A stretch of DNA of 25,711 nucleotides, taken from Stentor coeruleus. Taxonomy: Eukaryota > Ciliophora > Heterotrichea > Heterotrichida > Stentoridae. Of the stretch, positions 1 to 9,907 are shown one piece after another. Positions within the stretch are counted from its first letter, which is position 1. Each line of letters starts with the position of its first letter. The stretch is taken from positions 1 through 25,711 of the forward strand of contig MPUH01001027.1 of assembly GCA_001970955.1 (NCBI GenBank), read 5' to 3'. Below the pieces are notes generated by a model. It was given only the letters and a program-made list of their open reading frames with translations. It had not been told where the DNA came from and searched no databases. The position numbers were made by a program, and so were the translations under genes.

Positions 1-1802
1 GTCATAGAAACTGTTACTTCATGCATTGAATAAATACCAGTAGCAAAGTTAGGCATTGCAATAGTGCCAGCTATACCGACAGTAGTTCCTGAGGCAACAA
101 CAACACTTATATGGTTAATTGCAGTGTAAGTGTTAACCAAGGTAATTGCCACTTTTCCTGTTGTTATAGTAGCCATAGCTGAAGAACTAGTAATTCCAGT
201 AGTCCAGTCAACAGTTGCAGTATCTACATTTGTAGTTGGGTACATTCCTTCACTAGTTGTTCCAAAAGCAACATCAAAGTCGCATGCAGTTGCAACTTTT
301 TGTATAGGTAAGTTTACATTTACTACTTGGTTTGCCGTTAAAGCTGTAGGGGCCAAAAAATCTAAATATAATCCATATGCACCAGAATAACCCGCGATAG
401 CTGTATAGGCAGCACTTATATCAGCACACAATAATGCAAAGTAAACAGTTGGCTCAGCAAGCAAAACTGAAACTGAAGTACCTTGAAGTGTTAAGCTTTT
501 AGCAAATGCTGAGCTGTCAAGAGTGTTTCCACTGTATGCAGTTGTTATAGTTGATACTGATGCCTTTGAATCTGAGCTTGAGAAATGTGTAAGCGTGTAA
601 ACATTAACAACAGAGCTTGCTGGCAAAGTCATATCTGCATTAACAGTGCATGTTACTCGTGTAATAGAAGTCAAAAAACAAGTGATATGGTCTAAATGGT
701 CACTGTTTATAAAATAAAGATAATTACCACCAACAGATTGCTTTGCCTGATTTTGATTTGGATTATAAGCTACATCATTAATAGTTACTCCCGTATAATC
801 GATAACAATGGTCCCTGTTTCACCAATTTCATGAGTAATTGTAAAAGTAAGGGTCATATAAAGAATTGAGTCTTTTGCGATTTTATCAATATCAATATTT
901 CCGTTAGAAGGAGTCCATGAACTAATAGTAATAGCACCAGCAGTAATAGAAGTTAATGGTGTGCTTCCAATATATCTTTGTATCATAGTAGCAGTTCCAA
1001 ACCTATAAGCTTCAACTGCCCAAGAGTAAGTATTACCAGATTTCGCATAAGGAGGATTAGTAAATCCGCTTATTGAGAAGCAAACAGTCAAATCACTAGA
1101 GACAACATCATCAATGCCATAAATATAAATTCCTGTAATAGTTCCATCATCAGATTTAACAACATCTAAAGCTGTAGTGTTAAGATATGGGGTTGCTGTT
1201 GAAGTATCTGTAGTATCCCAAATTAACGATGGTGATTTAATTCCGAAATTGTTATCAAAGTCTACATAAAAATAGTCACCTGGATTTAGATTTCCATTAA
1301 GTGTGAAAATGAACTGAAGAGTTGTTGCGGCTGAGGCAACTAAAGTTCCTCCAGTATTAATAACCAAAAGGGAGTTAGAGACTCCTGTTGGTGCTGAGTT
1401 AAGTATTGCAATTGACCCAAGACTTTCGCGTGATGCAAGAATTTGACCATTAGCTGATTCTCTTATAACAAGTGAAATAGGTCCGTAAGTACCAGCAATT
1501 GGCAAACTTGCAACAGAAAATTCAAAGAAGTTATCTTTATCTTGTGATTGATCAGTGTTGAGGGTTATAGAGTAAGTATTTGCAAATCCAAGATCAATTT
1601 CAACATAAGTGCCAACTACAAGATCAATTGGAATATTGCATTGCACATATACTGATGCGCTATCGCCATAGTGATTGCTTGAAAGGACTACAATGTTAGA
1701 CACCCAGCCATTAGGCCAGTGAATATCTAATGGATCTAACATTTGGTCAAAGCTCTTGAATAAAGTTCCGGATACACTAAGTAATAAAAGTCCAAAGAGC
1801 AT
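1..1802 (-). CDS. Giant surface-protein family, copy A (N-terminal part, cut by window edge)
   Basis: The frame starts with ATG at 1802-1800 and stays open to the left edge, about 600 codons, with no stop. It begins MLFGLLLLSVSGTLF, a secretory signal peptide, and is clearly paralogous along its whole length to residues 1 to about 602 of copy B at 3359-9811. Shared stretches include AGTYGPISLV, SANGQILAS, ATPYLNTTAL and VATACDFDVAFGTT. By eye, identity is about 60 percent near the start. The protein is Ser/Thr/Ala-rich, beta-strand-like and predicted extracellular. The start is supported by the signal peptide, by alignment with copy B and by a conserved promoter 27 nt upstream. No cytosolic or enzymatic domain is recognised. 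The C-terminal two thirds lie outside the window, so I cannot say whether the gene is intact. The role as a cell-surface coat or antigen protein is inferred from copy B. Confidence 0.9.
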   Translation of the reverse strand, partial: MLFGLLLLSVSGTLFKSFDQMLDPLDIHWPNGWVSNIVVLSSNHYGDSASVYVQCNIPIDLVVGTYVEIDLGFANTYSITLNTDQSQDKDNFFEFSVASLPIAGTYGPISLVIRESANGQILASRESLGSIAILNSAPTGVSNSLLVINTGGTLVASAATTLQFIFTLNGNLNPGDYFYVDFDNNFGIKSPSLIWDTTDTSTATPYLNTTALDVVKSDDGTITGIYIYGIDDVVSSDLTVCFSISGFTNPPYAKSGNTYSWAVEAYRFGTATMIQRYIGSTPLTSITAGAITISSWTPSNGNIDIDKIAKDSILYMTLTFTITHEIGETGTIVIDYTGVTINDVAYNPNQNQAKQSVGGNYLYFINSDHLDHITCFLTSITRVTCTVNADMTLPASSVVNVYTLTHFSSSDSKASVSTITTAYSGNTLDSSAFAKSLTLQGTSVSVLLAEPTVYFALLCADISAAYTAIAGYSGAYGLYLDFLAPTALTANQVVNVNLPIQKVATACDFDVAFGTTSEGMYPTTNVDTATVDWTTGITSSSAMATITTGKVAITLVNTYTAINHISVVVASGTTVGIAGTIAMPNFATGIYSMHEVTVSM

Positions 1803-1828
1803 TTTGGTAAAAATTTTAAATAAATGTA

Positions 1829-1894
1829 CCTTTTATACCTGGGACAGAAAATTGTCCCCTTGATTTTTCTATTTTTACATAAATTTTCTGCAAT
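1829..1894 (-). promoter_or_regulatory. Promoter of copy A: TATA box, dyad and two conserved boxes
   Basis: In the coding orientation the order is ATTGCAGA (1894-1887), ATGTAAAAA (1880-1872), AATCA (1865-1861), a dyad with arms gggaca (1841-1846) and tgtccc (1853-1858), and GTATAAAAGG (1838-1829). The TATA element sits 27-36 nt before the ATG. The same elements occur upstream of copy B at identical spacing from the dyad onward. Conservation of these islands against diverged flanks supports a functional promoter. The factors that bind it are unknown. Confidence 0.7.
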
Positions 1895-2381
1895 ATAAAC
1901 TCATTAACTTATTATAAATTTGTACAGAAAAAAGCAAGCATTATGCATAAGTGATAGTTGAGAAAATTGTATATTCTTAAAAATAGTTTTAATATAGATG
2001 ATATTAAAAGCTTAATTTTAACTTTATGTCTAGAATTAACAGGCTTAAAATTATATTTTGACTATATTATTATAGTAGTCAACTAATAAAGCGATAAAAA
2101 CATGAAAATATATAATTCAATATAAAAAATGAATAAAAGCAAACTTTTTTTAAGCTATCAAAAACAAATCATAAATAACTAATAGTGAAATACTATAATA
2201 TTACTTATGAACTGCTGAATAAAACGATTTTTTTATTTTTTTCCGGTTTTATCAATCTTTGAGTAAATACTTTAAGAGAAGCTCTGATATATAACTTATA
2301 AGAATAAATCTAAAAGTTTTTTTATTGCTTTTTTAAGTTTATGCATAAAATTTTTAATATAAAGTATAATATATATAAGAT

Positions 2382-3344
2382 ATGGAAGAAGTTTATAAGA
2401 ATTATTTAAAGTTGGAAGAAAATTAGATTAGAGTAAAGAGAATAATACAAATATTAAGTATTTTAGTATTGAAAATACATCAAACTAATAAATTTTATTC
2501 AAAGTTAAAGTTTATAGATTTGCCTGAGACATTATACGATTAAATAAGATAATCATATTTTAAGTTAGAATTTGAAAACACTTATTGCTAATTTCTTTAT
2601 GCTTGTTCACAGAATGATTTAAGGTTATAATCAAAATTTATTACTTTGGCTTTCAAAGTTCTGATTTTTATATTTAAAATCATTTAGCAGGAGGCTAAAA
2701 CAATTTTATTTTAAACCTTGATGATTATGGAGTTGAAACTAAGAAATAATAGTGAAAATTAAAATATGCAAATACCTATTATTCATAAAATATATTTAAT
2801 AAACTAGAAACCCCAAAGTCAAATTTATAGCCAAATCAAAGTTTAAAATTATTTTTACCTTTAAATTTCGCTTTAGTCTTTACAATTTTTTTTTAAACTT
2901 AAACTTTAAACTATCATAAAAAACTAACTTTTTCACGAATTTTTGCCATTTTATAGCATATGCTTAGTTAAAAGTGCATAATCTATTTTATATCTTAAAT
3001 ACTCTCAAATTTATATTTATCAATTCATATAAAATATGTTTTAAAAATTATCAAGCAAAGTAATTGATTATAACTGGATTGATATATTTTTAACATACTA
3101 TTTAGGAATTTTCCTTTCCTTTCCTATCTTACTTATTCCATCATAATTTGAAAAATTTTATATATAAATATTCTAAAAATTTGAATTAAAAATTCTAAAT
3201 TAGCCCATAGTCAAAAATATTTCCCAAGCAATTCACATCACAAATATCCAAGAAATCAATACTTAAAAGTCTTAGACAACAGTTTCTTAAATATAAAATT
3301 ACAAATTAAATGATATAAATATAAAAAAAAACACTTTTTTTTGA
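2382..3344 (+). other. Gap between copies A and B; possible stop-interrupted frame (speculative)
   Basis: No standard-code gene is visible between 1895 and 3358. From ATG 2382 a single plus frame runs to TGA at 3342-3344 (320 codons). It contains about 25 TAA/TAG codons but no internal TGA, so with TAA/TAG read as glutamine it would be one open frame. Early residues (MEEVYKNYLKLEE) look protein-like. However, glycine is almost absent, and the TAA/TAG density is about what this base composition gives by chance. I recognise no domain. It may be a decayed gene or plain non-coding DNA. The part from 1895 to 2381 shows nothing beyond AT-rich sequence. Confidence 0.15.
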
Positions 3345-3358
3345 ATTTGGTTAGTTAA

Positions 3359-6300
3359 CTAAGCTAAGTAAACTAGTAATACGCTAAGTGCGCTAACTAG
3401 TAATTTCATTCCGCTTGATGAATCAGTCACATTTGTCCAAGTGAAATTGTAAGTAACAAGTTTATCATCAGTAACACATGTTGGAAGAATAGGATAGTTA
3501 TTGCATGCAGTACAAGTGAAAACATAGTTACCATAATCTGGATTAGTCTCAGTGAAATTCCAATTCCAAGAATCTTCTTGATCACCTGAAGAGAAATCAT
3601 CAGCCTTAGTATCATAAGCGTCTCCACCTTTTCTATCAAGTCCATAATAAACATCATATGAGGTTAAACTACTTGATGGATCTGGGTTATATTCGACAAC
3701 ACATGAAATTGATCCATCCATGCCAATAGTAAAGTTGAAATAAACAACTGATGGGTCATCGTAAAATTCGCCTTCAAATGAAGGGTCTGGGTATGAGTCT
3801 GCAGTAATTGCAGTTGGAGGTACAACTTTGAAAGTTGCTGTAATTCCTTGAGCTGCAAGATTTGTGGTTAAAACATCTTTGTCCATATTGCTAGCTGCTG
3901 AAACAGTATCTTCACTTGAAGTAGCACTTGGAAGGAGCATATTAGAAGAAACACTGCCTAGTCTACGTGTCATAGCTTTGAGCTCAATAATTCTGCTTTC
4001 AGGAACACCAATAGTTTGAGCTTCAGCTTTAATGATTTTCTTATTAAGATCACTGCTCAAAGTTTCATCAAAATCTAATTCAATTGTGCATGGTGATGAA
4101 AGTGGGTCAGTGGTTTGAGTATCGTTACTAGATGCTAAATCATTACCTGAGAAATTATCAGCATAAGCTACTGCTGTTATAGATGAACCAGCTATTAGGT
4201 TGTCAAAAGATTGAACAGTCCATGATCCTTGAGGTACAAGGTTCATACCGTAGAATGCTAAGCTGTTTGAAAGAACTATGATATTATAAGTGTATGCAAT
4301 CCAATCATCACCTGCTACTATTGCATCTTTAAGATCTTGCCATGCAGCAAATTGGTCATCTATTGACATTTGATCGTCTGTTGGTTCATCAACGAGAGGT
4401 TCAGCATATGCTACAATAGCATCATAAGAAGTACAATTTTCATCATAAGTACTAAGACTTGTAGAGACAAGAGCCCAATAAACAACAGAGTCGGTTCCAA
4501 CTTCAACATTCAAATCTGCATCAGTCTGACTCTGAATATCTAAGGCCACAGTAATAGAAGGTTCTTCAGATGTAATGTAATCAACATAAAATGATCCTGT
4601 GCTTTCAATCACAAAGGAAGCAGCATCAATTCCTGAAAGAGTGTAACTGAAATCATAAGTTTGGCCAGTAGTAGCATCTGCAGAAACATCAATATAGAAG
4701 TAATTAACTGAATCGATATCTGTGAATTCAACTGAGCTTGGAACAAAGGTGATATTTTCAGCACCAGCTGTAGTAAGCTTAAATTCTATTGTAATTCCAG
4801 AGAAAGGAGTATAATCATTGAGGCTGATTTCAATTGGGAAGGTGCCGAATCCAGGAGCAGCATTTGAAATAGTACTGATACTGATTTTAATTTGATTGCT
4901 CATAAATGATTGGACTTTGGTCTTTGGTGGTTTTCCGTATAGGTTAACACCATCGGTAAATGAATCTTCAATGATATCCCAAGAAATATAGTAGAATCCA
5001 TCAGCAGTACCGGTTGGAACACCAACTCTGAAAGTGGTTTCGGGGAAGTCCCAAGTTAGGAAATAATCACCATCATCGCTGAATGCAAGAACGCCATCGT
5101 TTTCATCAGATGCTTGTAATTCAATTGAGTATGCCATAATGTATCCATCTTTAGTGTTTATAGTATATTCTGTTGAATAGGTGCCTTGAGTTACAATTAA
5201 ATCATCTCCTTTGTTTACAACTAAACGAATCAAATCTGAATTATAGTATCCAGTGTATGCAGCATTGAGATTATCGTATGAAATAGAATTATAAGCTGTG
5301 GCAGATGTAGCATCTGAAGTAATGCCAAGGATGCAGAATTTACCAGTCCAGTAATCATAAACTTCAAAGAGATCTTCATCTTCGCAGTCCCAATAACCAT
5401 CAGTTCTTTCTTTGCCATATAGAGGTTCTACAACTTCTGAAATTGTAAAGGTTGTCCAATAAGAAGAAGTTAGTGTAGTTGAAGCTGGAATAGTAAATAC
5501 AACTATTTCATCATAAACACTGCATGAGGTTCCACTTGTAACAAATTCACTAGGAGTTGTGCTTTCATAGGTAGCTGAGCAAAGTACAGCATCAGGATTG
5601 TAAATGTTTATTTTATAAGGATATGGGAAAACTACAATGATTTCTGATTTGGCTACATATGTTCCATCGATTAAAGTAGTGATAACAATATCTGAAGCTC
5701 CTGTTGGTTCAGGATCATGGTCTACATAGTAAGCATCTATTTTACTATCTGGAATACTAGTATAGGTTGCTGCTATCGTGTATTTAGGTTCAACTACTAA
5801 TGTATCAGCTGAATCAGTTATATAAAGATTCCAGTTAGCTGTTGTAACACCTGGATTTCTAAAGTTGATTGAAATATCTATTGTTGATCCTTTAGTAATC
5901 ACACCAATGCCACTACATAATATCATCCAATGCTCACCATAACAGTTAATATCAGAAGAAACTGTGCTATTTACTGTATAATAATGAACTCCAGGATTAG
6001 AATCATATTCATCAGATGGTCCTGGATGAGCATCGTAACTTCCTGGAGCCTCAAAGCAGTAGACCCAAGTTGCAACAGAATCAGCGCTAAGGACTACATT
6101 GAATGTATGCCAAGAGTCAAGCCCTTTATTTGAATAATCTATAGATACTGATGCAGAGGTTACGGTTGTACCTGGTTTTGTAACATAGGTTAAAGTCTTT
6201 AGACCTGTGTCAGTGGCAAGATCTTCAATGATGGTGGCACCACCATAGGTTGCAACCATTATAAATGATGGACTTACTGTGACTGAGGAAATTGTGAAGG

Positions 6301-9300
6301 CAAGATCTTTCCTTATAGTAACTTTGGTACTTGCTGGAATAAGCTTATTAGTTGTAATAACCAGATTGTTACTAGTAACAGTTGAAGATGCAAAGCCATA
6401 ACTGCACCAAGTATTTTCATCAGCTATTGCATCATCAATGAATGATTCACCTTTAATTGTAATCTGGGTTCCAGAAGGAATAGCTATAGCAGCTGTAAAT
6501 GACATTTCGAATTGAACAGCTACTGAACCTTGAACATTAGGAAATACATAAACAGAGCTAATTCCTGATTTTGAGGCAGAAGCACCTACTGCATAAGTAG
6601 TTCTTGTTAATGAATTATCTCCATGAGTAGCATCTATGAATTGATAAATATTTCCAGTACTTGATTTAACATAAACACTAAGAAATCCTGCATAAATAGT
6701 GCTAGCTACAGTAACTGTAGGAACAGGAACACTATAGACAGTAATCTTAACAACTGTTCCAGAAGGTATTAAAGTTTTGATTTCTCCAGTATCAGTAACA
6801 TCATCATCAGTTATATCAGTATAATCACCAGAAGTAAGAGTGTCAAAATCATCACCTGACATTGTGCCTTGAGCAGTATAAACTGTTCCTGCTGATAATG
6901 TCCATTTTTTGCCGCTAACTTTGCCTGTATAAGCAGTTCCAATAGTAGCAGTGAAGCTTATATCTGATAAATCGTAAACAGGTCCTGGGAGAGTTAAACT
7001 GATGCTTAAGTCAATTGTTTGTGAAGTTGATCCTAATCCTGTAGCTGTTAGAGGAGTCAAAGATACCGATGTAAATTTAGATGAATCACCAAGTACAGTT
7101 GCATAAGGAGCAGCAACATGATTTAAACAGACACCACCTTGAGTAGTATATGAATATAAGTGAATATTTGATGCATCTTTTACAAACCAAGGAGTTGTTA
7201 CACTACTTATAATGAATTTTGTCTCTTCAGCAACAAGGTTTACTGATAAATAGGCCACAGTATATTTGAAAGACATATCTGACGTTGATAAAACGGTTAA
7301 AGATGCAGCATTTGCAATTTGATTAGTGCCTTCAAGTTTAAGAGTTGGAGAAGATCCTAAGAAAAAGCCATATTCAAATGCTAGGCCTACTCCAGAAGTA
7401 CTTGCAGTTGGAGTTTTAGTAAATTGAAAGTTACTTATGGTTTTAGAAGTATCTTGACTTGCTGCTGCGTCACCTTTAGTTGTACTGGTAGTTTTTGGTG
7501 CAACTTTAATTGATACTGATCCAGTAACTTGGTCAGCAGCTTTTGTTGATAGTTTGAATAATGCTCCATCAGAACTTCTAACTGAATAGAGGGTAGCAGT
7601 AACATCATACGTTTTCGTGTCTTTAAGAGAAACAAATGGGAAATTTATTGTGACTGCACTAGCAGCAATTGAGGTTAAAGTCAATATGAAATGTGTTTGA
7701 CCTGCATCTGATTCAGTTGAAGTGTATTTAATAGTAAAAGTATATCCAGTTGTAACGCCGTTTGAAGGGTAGGTTGAACCTGAATCAAGCCCACTTCCAT
7801 AGTCCCCTGTAATAGTATCACTTGAATCAAAAGCAAAATCTACATAAGCTGAATATCCACTTGCGGCTGTATAAGCAATTGATGATGTCCAAGTTAAGGT
7901 AGCAACAGCTCCCGGTATTCCTTCCGATGTGCATGCAGCATTATTTGCAGTAACGTAGAATGGCTTAGAGAAATAATAGAAAGTTGTTCCAACAGTGAAA
8001 GAAACTGTTATTTCTTGCATTGAATATATATTCGACTCAAAGTTAGGCATTTTAATATTGCCAGCTGTAGCAGCAGTCGTTCCTGAGGTTATCATAAGAT
8101 TTAAATGATCATTGGCAGCGAAAGTACTAGCTAATGTTGCTGTTATTGCTCCAGTTGCTACTGAGATCATGCTTGTTGAAGTTGTATATGCTGGTAAACC
8201 ATCCCAATCTACATTAAGACTAGTTAAAACTGAGCTAAGATACATTCCTTGAAATGTAGTTCCAAATGCAACATCAAAATCACATGCAGTTGCTACGTTT
8301 TGTATTGGTAAATTTAATTTGATTTGCTGTCCTGAAATTACTTGCACTGGAAGAACGAAATCTAAGAGTAAGCCATAAGCACCATTATCACCTGCTGATG
8401 CCTTTGGACTTGATGATACATCATTTTTTAATGTATTAAAATAAGTTGTTGGCTCACCGATTAAAGTAGAAGTAGCAGCAGCTTGAAGTGTTATACTCTT
8501 AGCTGTAGCAAGACTATCAATTGTATTACCGCTCGAAGTAGCAGTGACTATTTTAGACACTGTTGAAGTTGAAGTGCTAGAAAAATGTGCGAGCATGTAA
8601 ACAGTCAAAGATGAGCTTGCTGATAATGTTTTTCCTGTTTGAACATCGCATATAATTTTAGTGGGACTATTTATATCACAGACTACATAATCTAGTTTTT
8701 CATTATTTATGAAACTCAAATAGGATTGTGAAGCACCTGTAAGAGCTTGGGTGGATGGGGGGTTGTAAGCTTTATCATTAATAGCAAGATCAGTGAACTC
8801 AATTGTAATAGTTCCGCCTGCCTGAATATCATGAGTAAATGAGAATATAAGAGTCATATAAAGAACCGAATCCTTAGCAATCTTATCTACACTAATTACT
8901 CCGTTTGTAGGAGTCCAAGAAGTAACAGTAACAGATCCTGCAGTAATTGCAACCGAAGGTGAAGATCCAAGATATTTTTGTAGAGTTGTTGAAGTTCCAA
9001 ATCTATATGCCGTAACACTCCAAGTATAACTTCCACCAGCTTTAGCATAGGCTGGATTAGTGAATCCACTCAGATAAAAACAAACAACTAAACCTGAATT
9101 AACTTCTTCTTGAATGCCATAAATGTAAACACCAACTGTACTCTTGCCATCATCTGACTTTACAACTTCAAGAGCTGTAGTATTAAGATAAGGAGTAGCT
9201 GTTGAGGCATCTGTTTCATCCCAAGTAAAAGAGAGAGTTCCAACACCAAAGCTAGAATCAAAATCTAAGTAAAAATAGTCTCCATAATGCAATTTTCCAG

Positions 9301-9811
9301 TGAGAGTGAACTTAAACTGAAGAGTAGCAGTTGCTGAAGCCACTAAAGAATTGCCAGAGTTATGAGCAACTGTAAGTGAATTGGTAGTTCCTGCAGGAGC
9401 AGCAGCAAGTATGGCAACAAAGCCCAAACTTTCATGTGAAGCAAGAATTTGGCCATTAGCTGATTGCCTTACGACAAGTGAAATAGGTCCGTAAGTACCA
9501 GCACTGGGCAAAGTTGCAATATCAAATATAAACTTCTTATCTGAGTCAGCAGATTGACTGGATTCAAGTACAGTACTATAGGTAGAGGCGAATCCCAAAT
9601 CAATCTCAGCATAAGTATCAGCAGGAAGATCAATTGGTATTTTGCAAACGACAGTTGCGGTTTGTGATGTATCACCTGCATGATTGCTTGATAGATCAAC
9701 GAGGTTAGGTACCCATGCATGGGGCCAAGAAATATCTACTGGGTCTAACATAGAATCAAATTCCTCAAATAGAGTTCCAGAAACACTTAAGAACAGAAGT
9801 GCAAAGAACAT
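3359..9811 (-). CDS. Giant secreted, probably GPI-anchored surface protein, copy B (2150 aa, complete)
   Basis: This is one uninterrupted 2150-codon frame from ATG 9811-9809 to TAG 3361-3359, with no intron. Residues 1-13 (MFFALLFLSVSGT) are a signal peptide. The last 22 residues contain a small-residue patch, SSSG near 2131-2134, followed by an uncharged hydrophobic tail ending LLVYLA, the pattern of a GPI attachment signal. Between them is a Ser/Thr/Ala/Asp-rich ectodomain that looks built from successive beta-sandwich-like modules (for example GDYFYLDFD, GGTITIEFT, GTQITIKGE), with several NxS/T sites near the C-terminus. Two cysteine motifs are shared with copy C: NCYGEHWMILCSG (about 1287-1300) and CTACNNYPILPTC (about 2099-2112). 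I do not recognise a named family, and it lacks the periodic cysteine repeats of Paramecium or Tetrahymena immobilisation antigens. Surface-coat or adhesion function is inference. The promoter matches that of copy A. Confidence 0.93.
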   Translation of the reverse strand: MFFALLFLSVSGTLFEEFDSMLDPVDISWPHAWVPNLVDLSSNHAGDTSQTATVVCKIPIDLPADTYAEIDLGFASTYSTVLESSQSADSDKKFIFDIATLPSAGTYGPISLVVRQSANGQILASHESLGFVAILAAAPAGTTNSLTVAHNSGNSLVASATATLQFKFTLTGKLHYGDYFYLDFDSSFGVGTLSFTWDETDASTATPYLNTTALEVVKSDDGKSTVGVYIYGIQEEVNSGLVVCFYLSGFTNPAYAKAGGSYTWSVTAYRFGTSTTLQKYLGSSPSVAITAGSVTVTSWTPTNGVISVDKIAKDSVLYMTLIFSFTHDIQAGGTITIEFTDLAINDKAYNPPSTQALTGASQSYLSFINNEKLDYVVCDINSPTKIICDVQTGKTLSASSSLTVYMLAHFSSTSTSTVSKIVTATSSGNTIDSLATAKSITLQAAATSTLIGEPTTYFNTLKNDVSSSPKASAGDNGAYGLLLDFVLPVQVISGQQIKLNLPIQNVATACDFDVAFGTTFQGMYLSSVLTSLNVDWDGLPAYTTSTSMISVATGAITATLASTFAANDHLNLMITSGTTAATAGNIKMPNFESNIYSMQEITVSFTVGTTFYYFSKPFYVTANNAACTSEGIPGAVATLTWTSSIAYTAASGYSAYVDFAFDSSDTITGDYGSGLDSGSTYPSNGVTTGYTFTIKYTSTESDAGQTHFILTLTSIAASAVTINFPFVSLKDTKTYDVTATLYSVRSSDGALFKLSTKAADQVTGSVSIKVAPKTTSTTKGDAAASQDTSKTISNFQFTKTPTASTSGVGLAFEYGFFLGSSPTLKLEGTNQIANAASLTVLSTSDMSFKYTVAYLSVNLVAEETKFIISSVTTPWFVKDASNIHLYSYTTQGGVCLNHVAAPYATVLGDSSKFTSVSLTPLTATGLGSTSQTIDLSISLTLPGPVYDLSDISFTATIGTAYTGKVSGKKWTLSAGTVYTAQGTMSGDDFDTLTSGDYTDITDDDVTDTGEIKTLIPSGTVVKITVYSVPVPTVTVASTIYAGFLSVYVKSSTGNIYQFIDATHGDNSLTRTTYAVGASASKSGISSVYVFPNVQGSVAVQFEMSFTAAIAIPSGTQITIKGESFIDDAIADENTWCSYGFASSTVTSNNLVITTNKLIPASTKVTIRKDLAFTISSVTVSPSFIMVATYGGATIIEDLATDTGLKTLTYVTKPGTTVTSASVSIDYSNKGLDSWHTFNVVLSADSVATWVYCFEAPGSYDAHPGPSDEYDSNPGVHYYTVNSTVSSDINCYGEHWMILCSGIGVITKGSTIDISINFRNPGVTTANWNLYITDSADTLVVEPKYTIAATYTSIPDSKIDAYYVDHDPEPTGASDIVITTLIDGTYVAKSEIIVVFPYPYKINIYNPDAVLCSATYESTTPSEFVTSGTSCSVYDEIVVFTIPASTTLTSSYWTTFTISEVVEPLYGKERTDGYWDCEDEDLFEVYDYWTGKFCILGITSDATSATAYNSISYDNLNAAYTGYYNSDLIRLVVNKGDDLIVTQGTYSTEYTINTKDGYIMAYSIELQASDENDGVLAFSDDGDYFLTWDFPETTFRVGVPTGTADGFYYISWDIIEDSFTDGVNLYGKPPKTKVQSFMSNQIKISISTISNAAPGFGTFPIEISLNDYTPFSGITIEFKLTTAGAENITFVPSSVEFTDIDSVNYFYIDVSADATTGQTYDFSYTLSGIDAASFVIESTGSFYVDYITSEEPSITVALDIQSQTDADLNVEVGTDSVVYWALVSTSLSTYDENCTSYDAIVAYAEPLVDEPTDDQMSIDDQFAAWQDLKDAIVAGDDWIAYTYNIIVLSNSLAFYGMNLVPQGSWTVQSFDNLIAGSSITAVAYADNFSGNDLASSNDTQTTDPLSSPCTIELDFDETLSSDLNKKIIKAEAQTIGVPESRIIELKAMTRRLGSVSSNMLLPSATSSEDTVSAASNMDKDVLTTNLAAQGITATFKVVPPTAITADSYPDPSFEGEFYDDPSVVYFNFTIGMDGSISCVVEYNPDPSSSLTSYDVYYGLDRKGGDAYDTKADDFSSGDQEDSWNWNFTETNPDYGNYVFTCTACNNYPILPTCVTDDKLVTYNFTWTNVTDSSSGMKLLVSALSVLLVYLA

Positions 9812-9837
9812 TTTGTGAATTAAGCATAAATATGGCT

Positions 9838-9907
9838 CCTTTTATACTGAGGGGGGTCGAAAAATCGTCCCCGTGATTCTTTATTTTTTACATGAATGCT
9901 CTGCAAT
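9838..9907 (-). promoter_or_regulatory. Promoter of copy B: TATA box, dyad and two conserved boxes
   Basis: In the coding orientation the elements are ATTGCAGA (9907-9900), ATGTAAAAA (9893-9885), a dyad (9853-9872: gggg-t-cga, four A, tcg-t-cccc, with one T:T mismatch) and GTATAAAAGG (9847-9838). The TATA element is 27-36 nt before the ATG, exactly as in copy A. From the dyad outward every box is offset by 8013 nt relative to copy A. Such a TATA position implies a 5-prime UTR of only a few nucleotides. Confidence 0.7.

Noticed and set aside
130..390. Open plus-strand frame of 86 codons, and other short frames within copies A, B and C (for example 5930-6133, 23305-23553)
   Set aside because: They lie antisense to, or in another frame of, long genes supported by paralogy, and have no promoter, homology or sensible composition.
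3359..9811. Copy B as a classical ciliate immobilisation antigen
   Set aside because: Signal peptide and GPI-like tail fit, but the regular cysteine-rich repeats of that family are absent.
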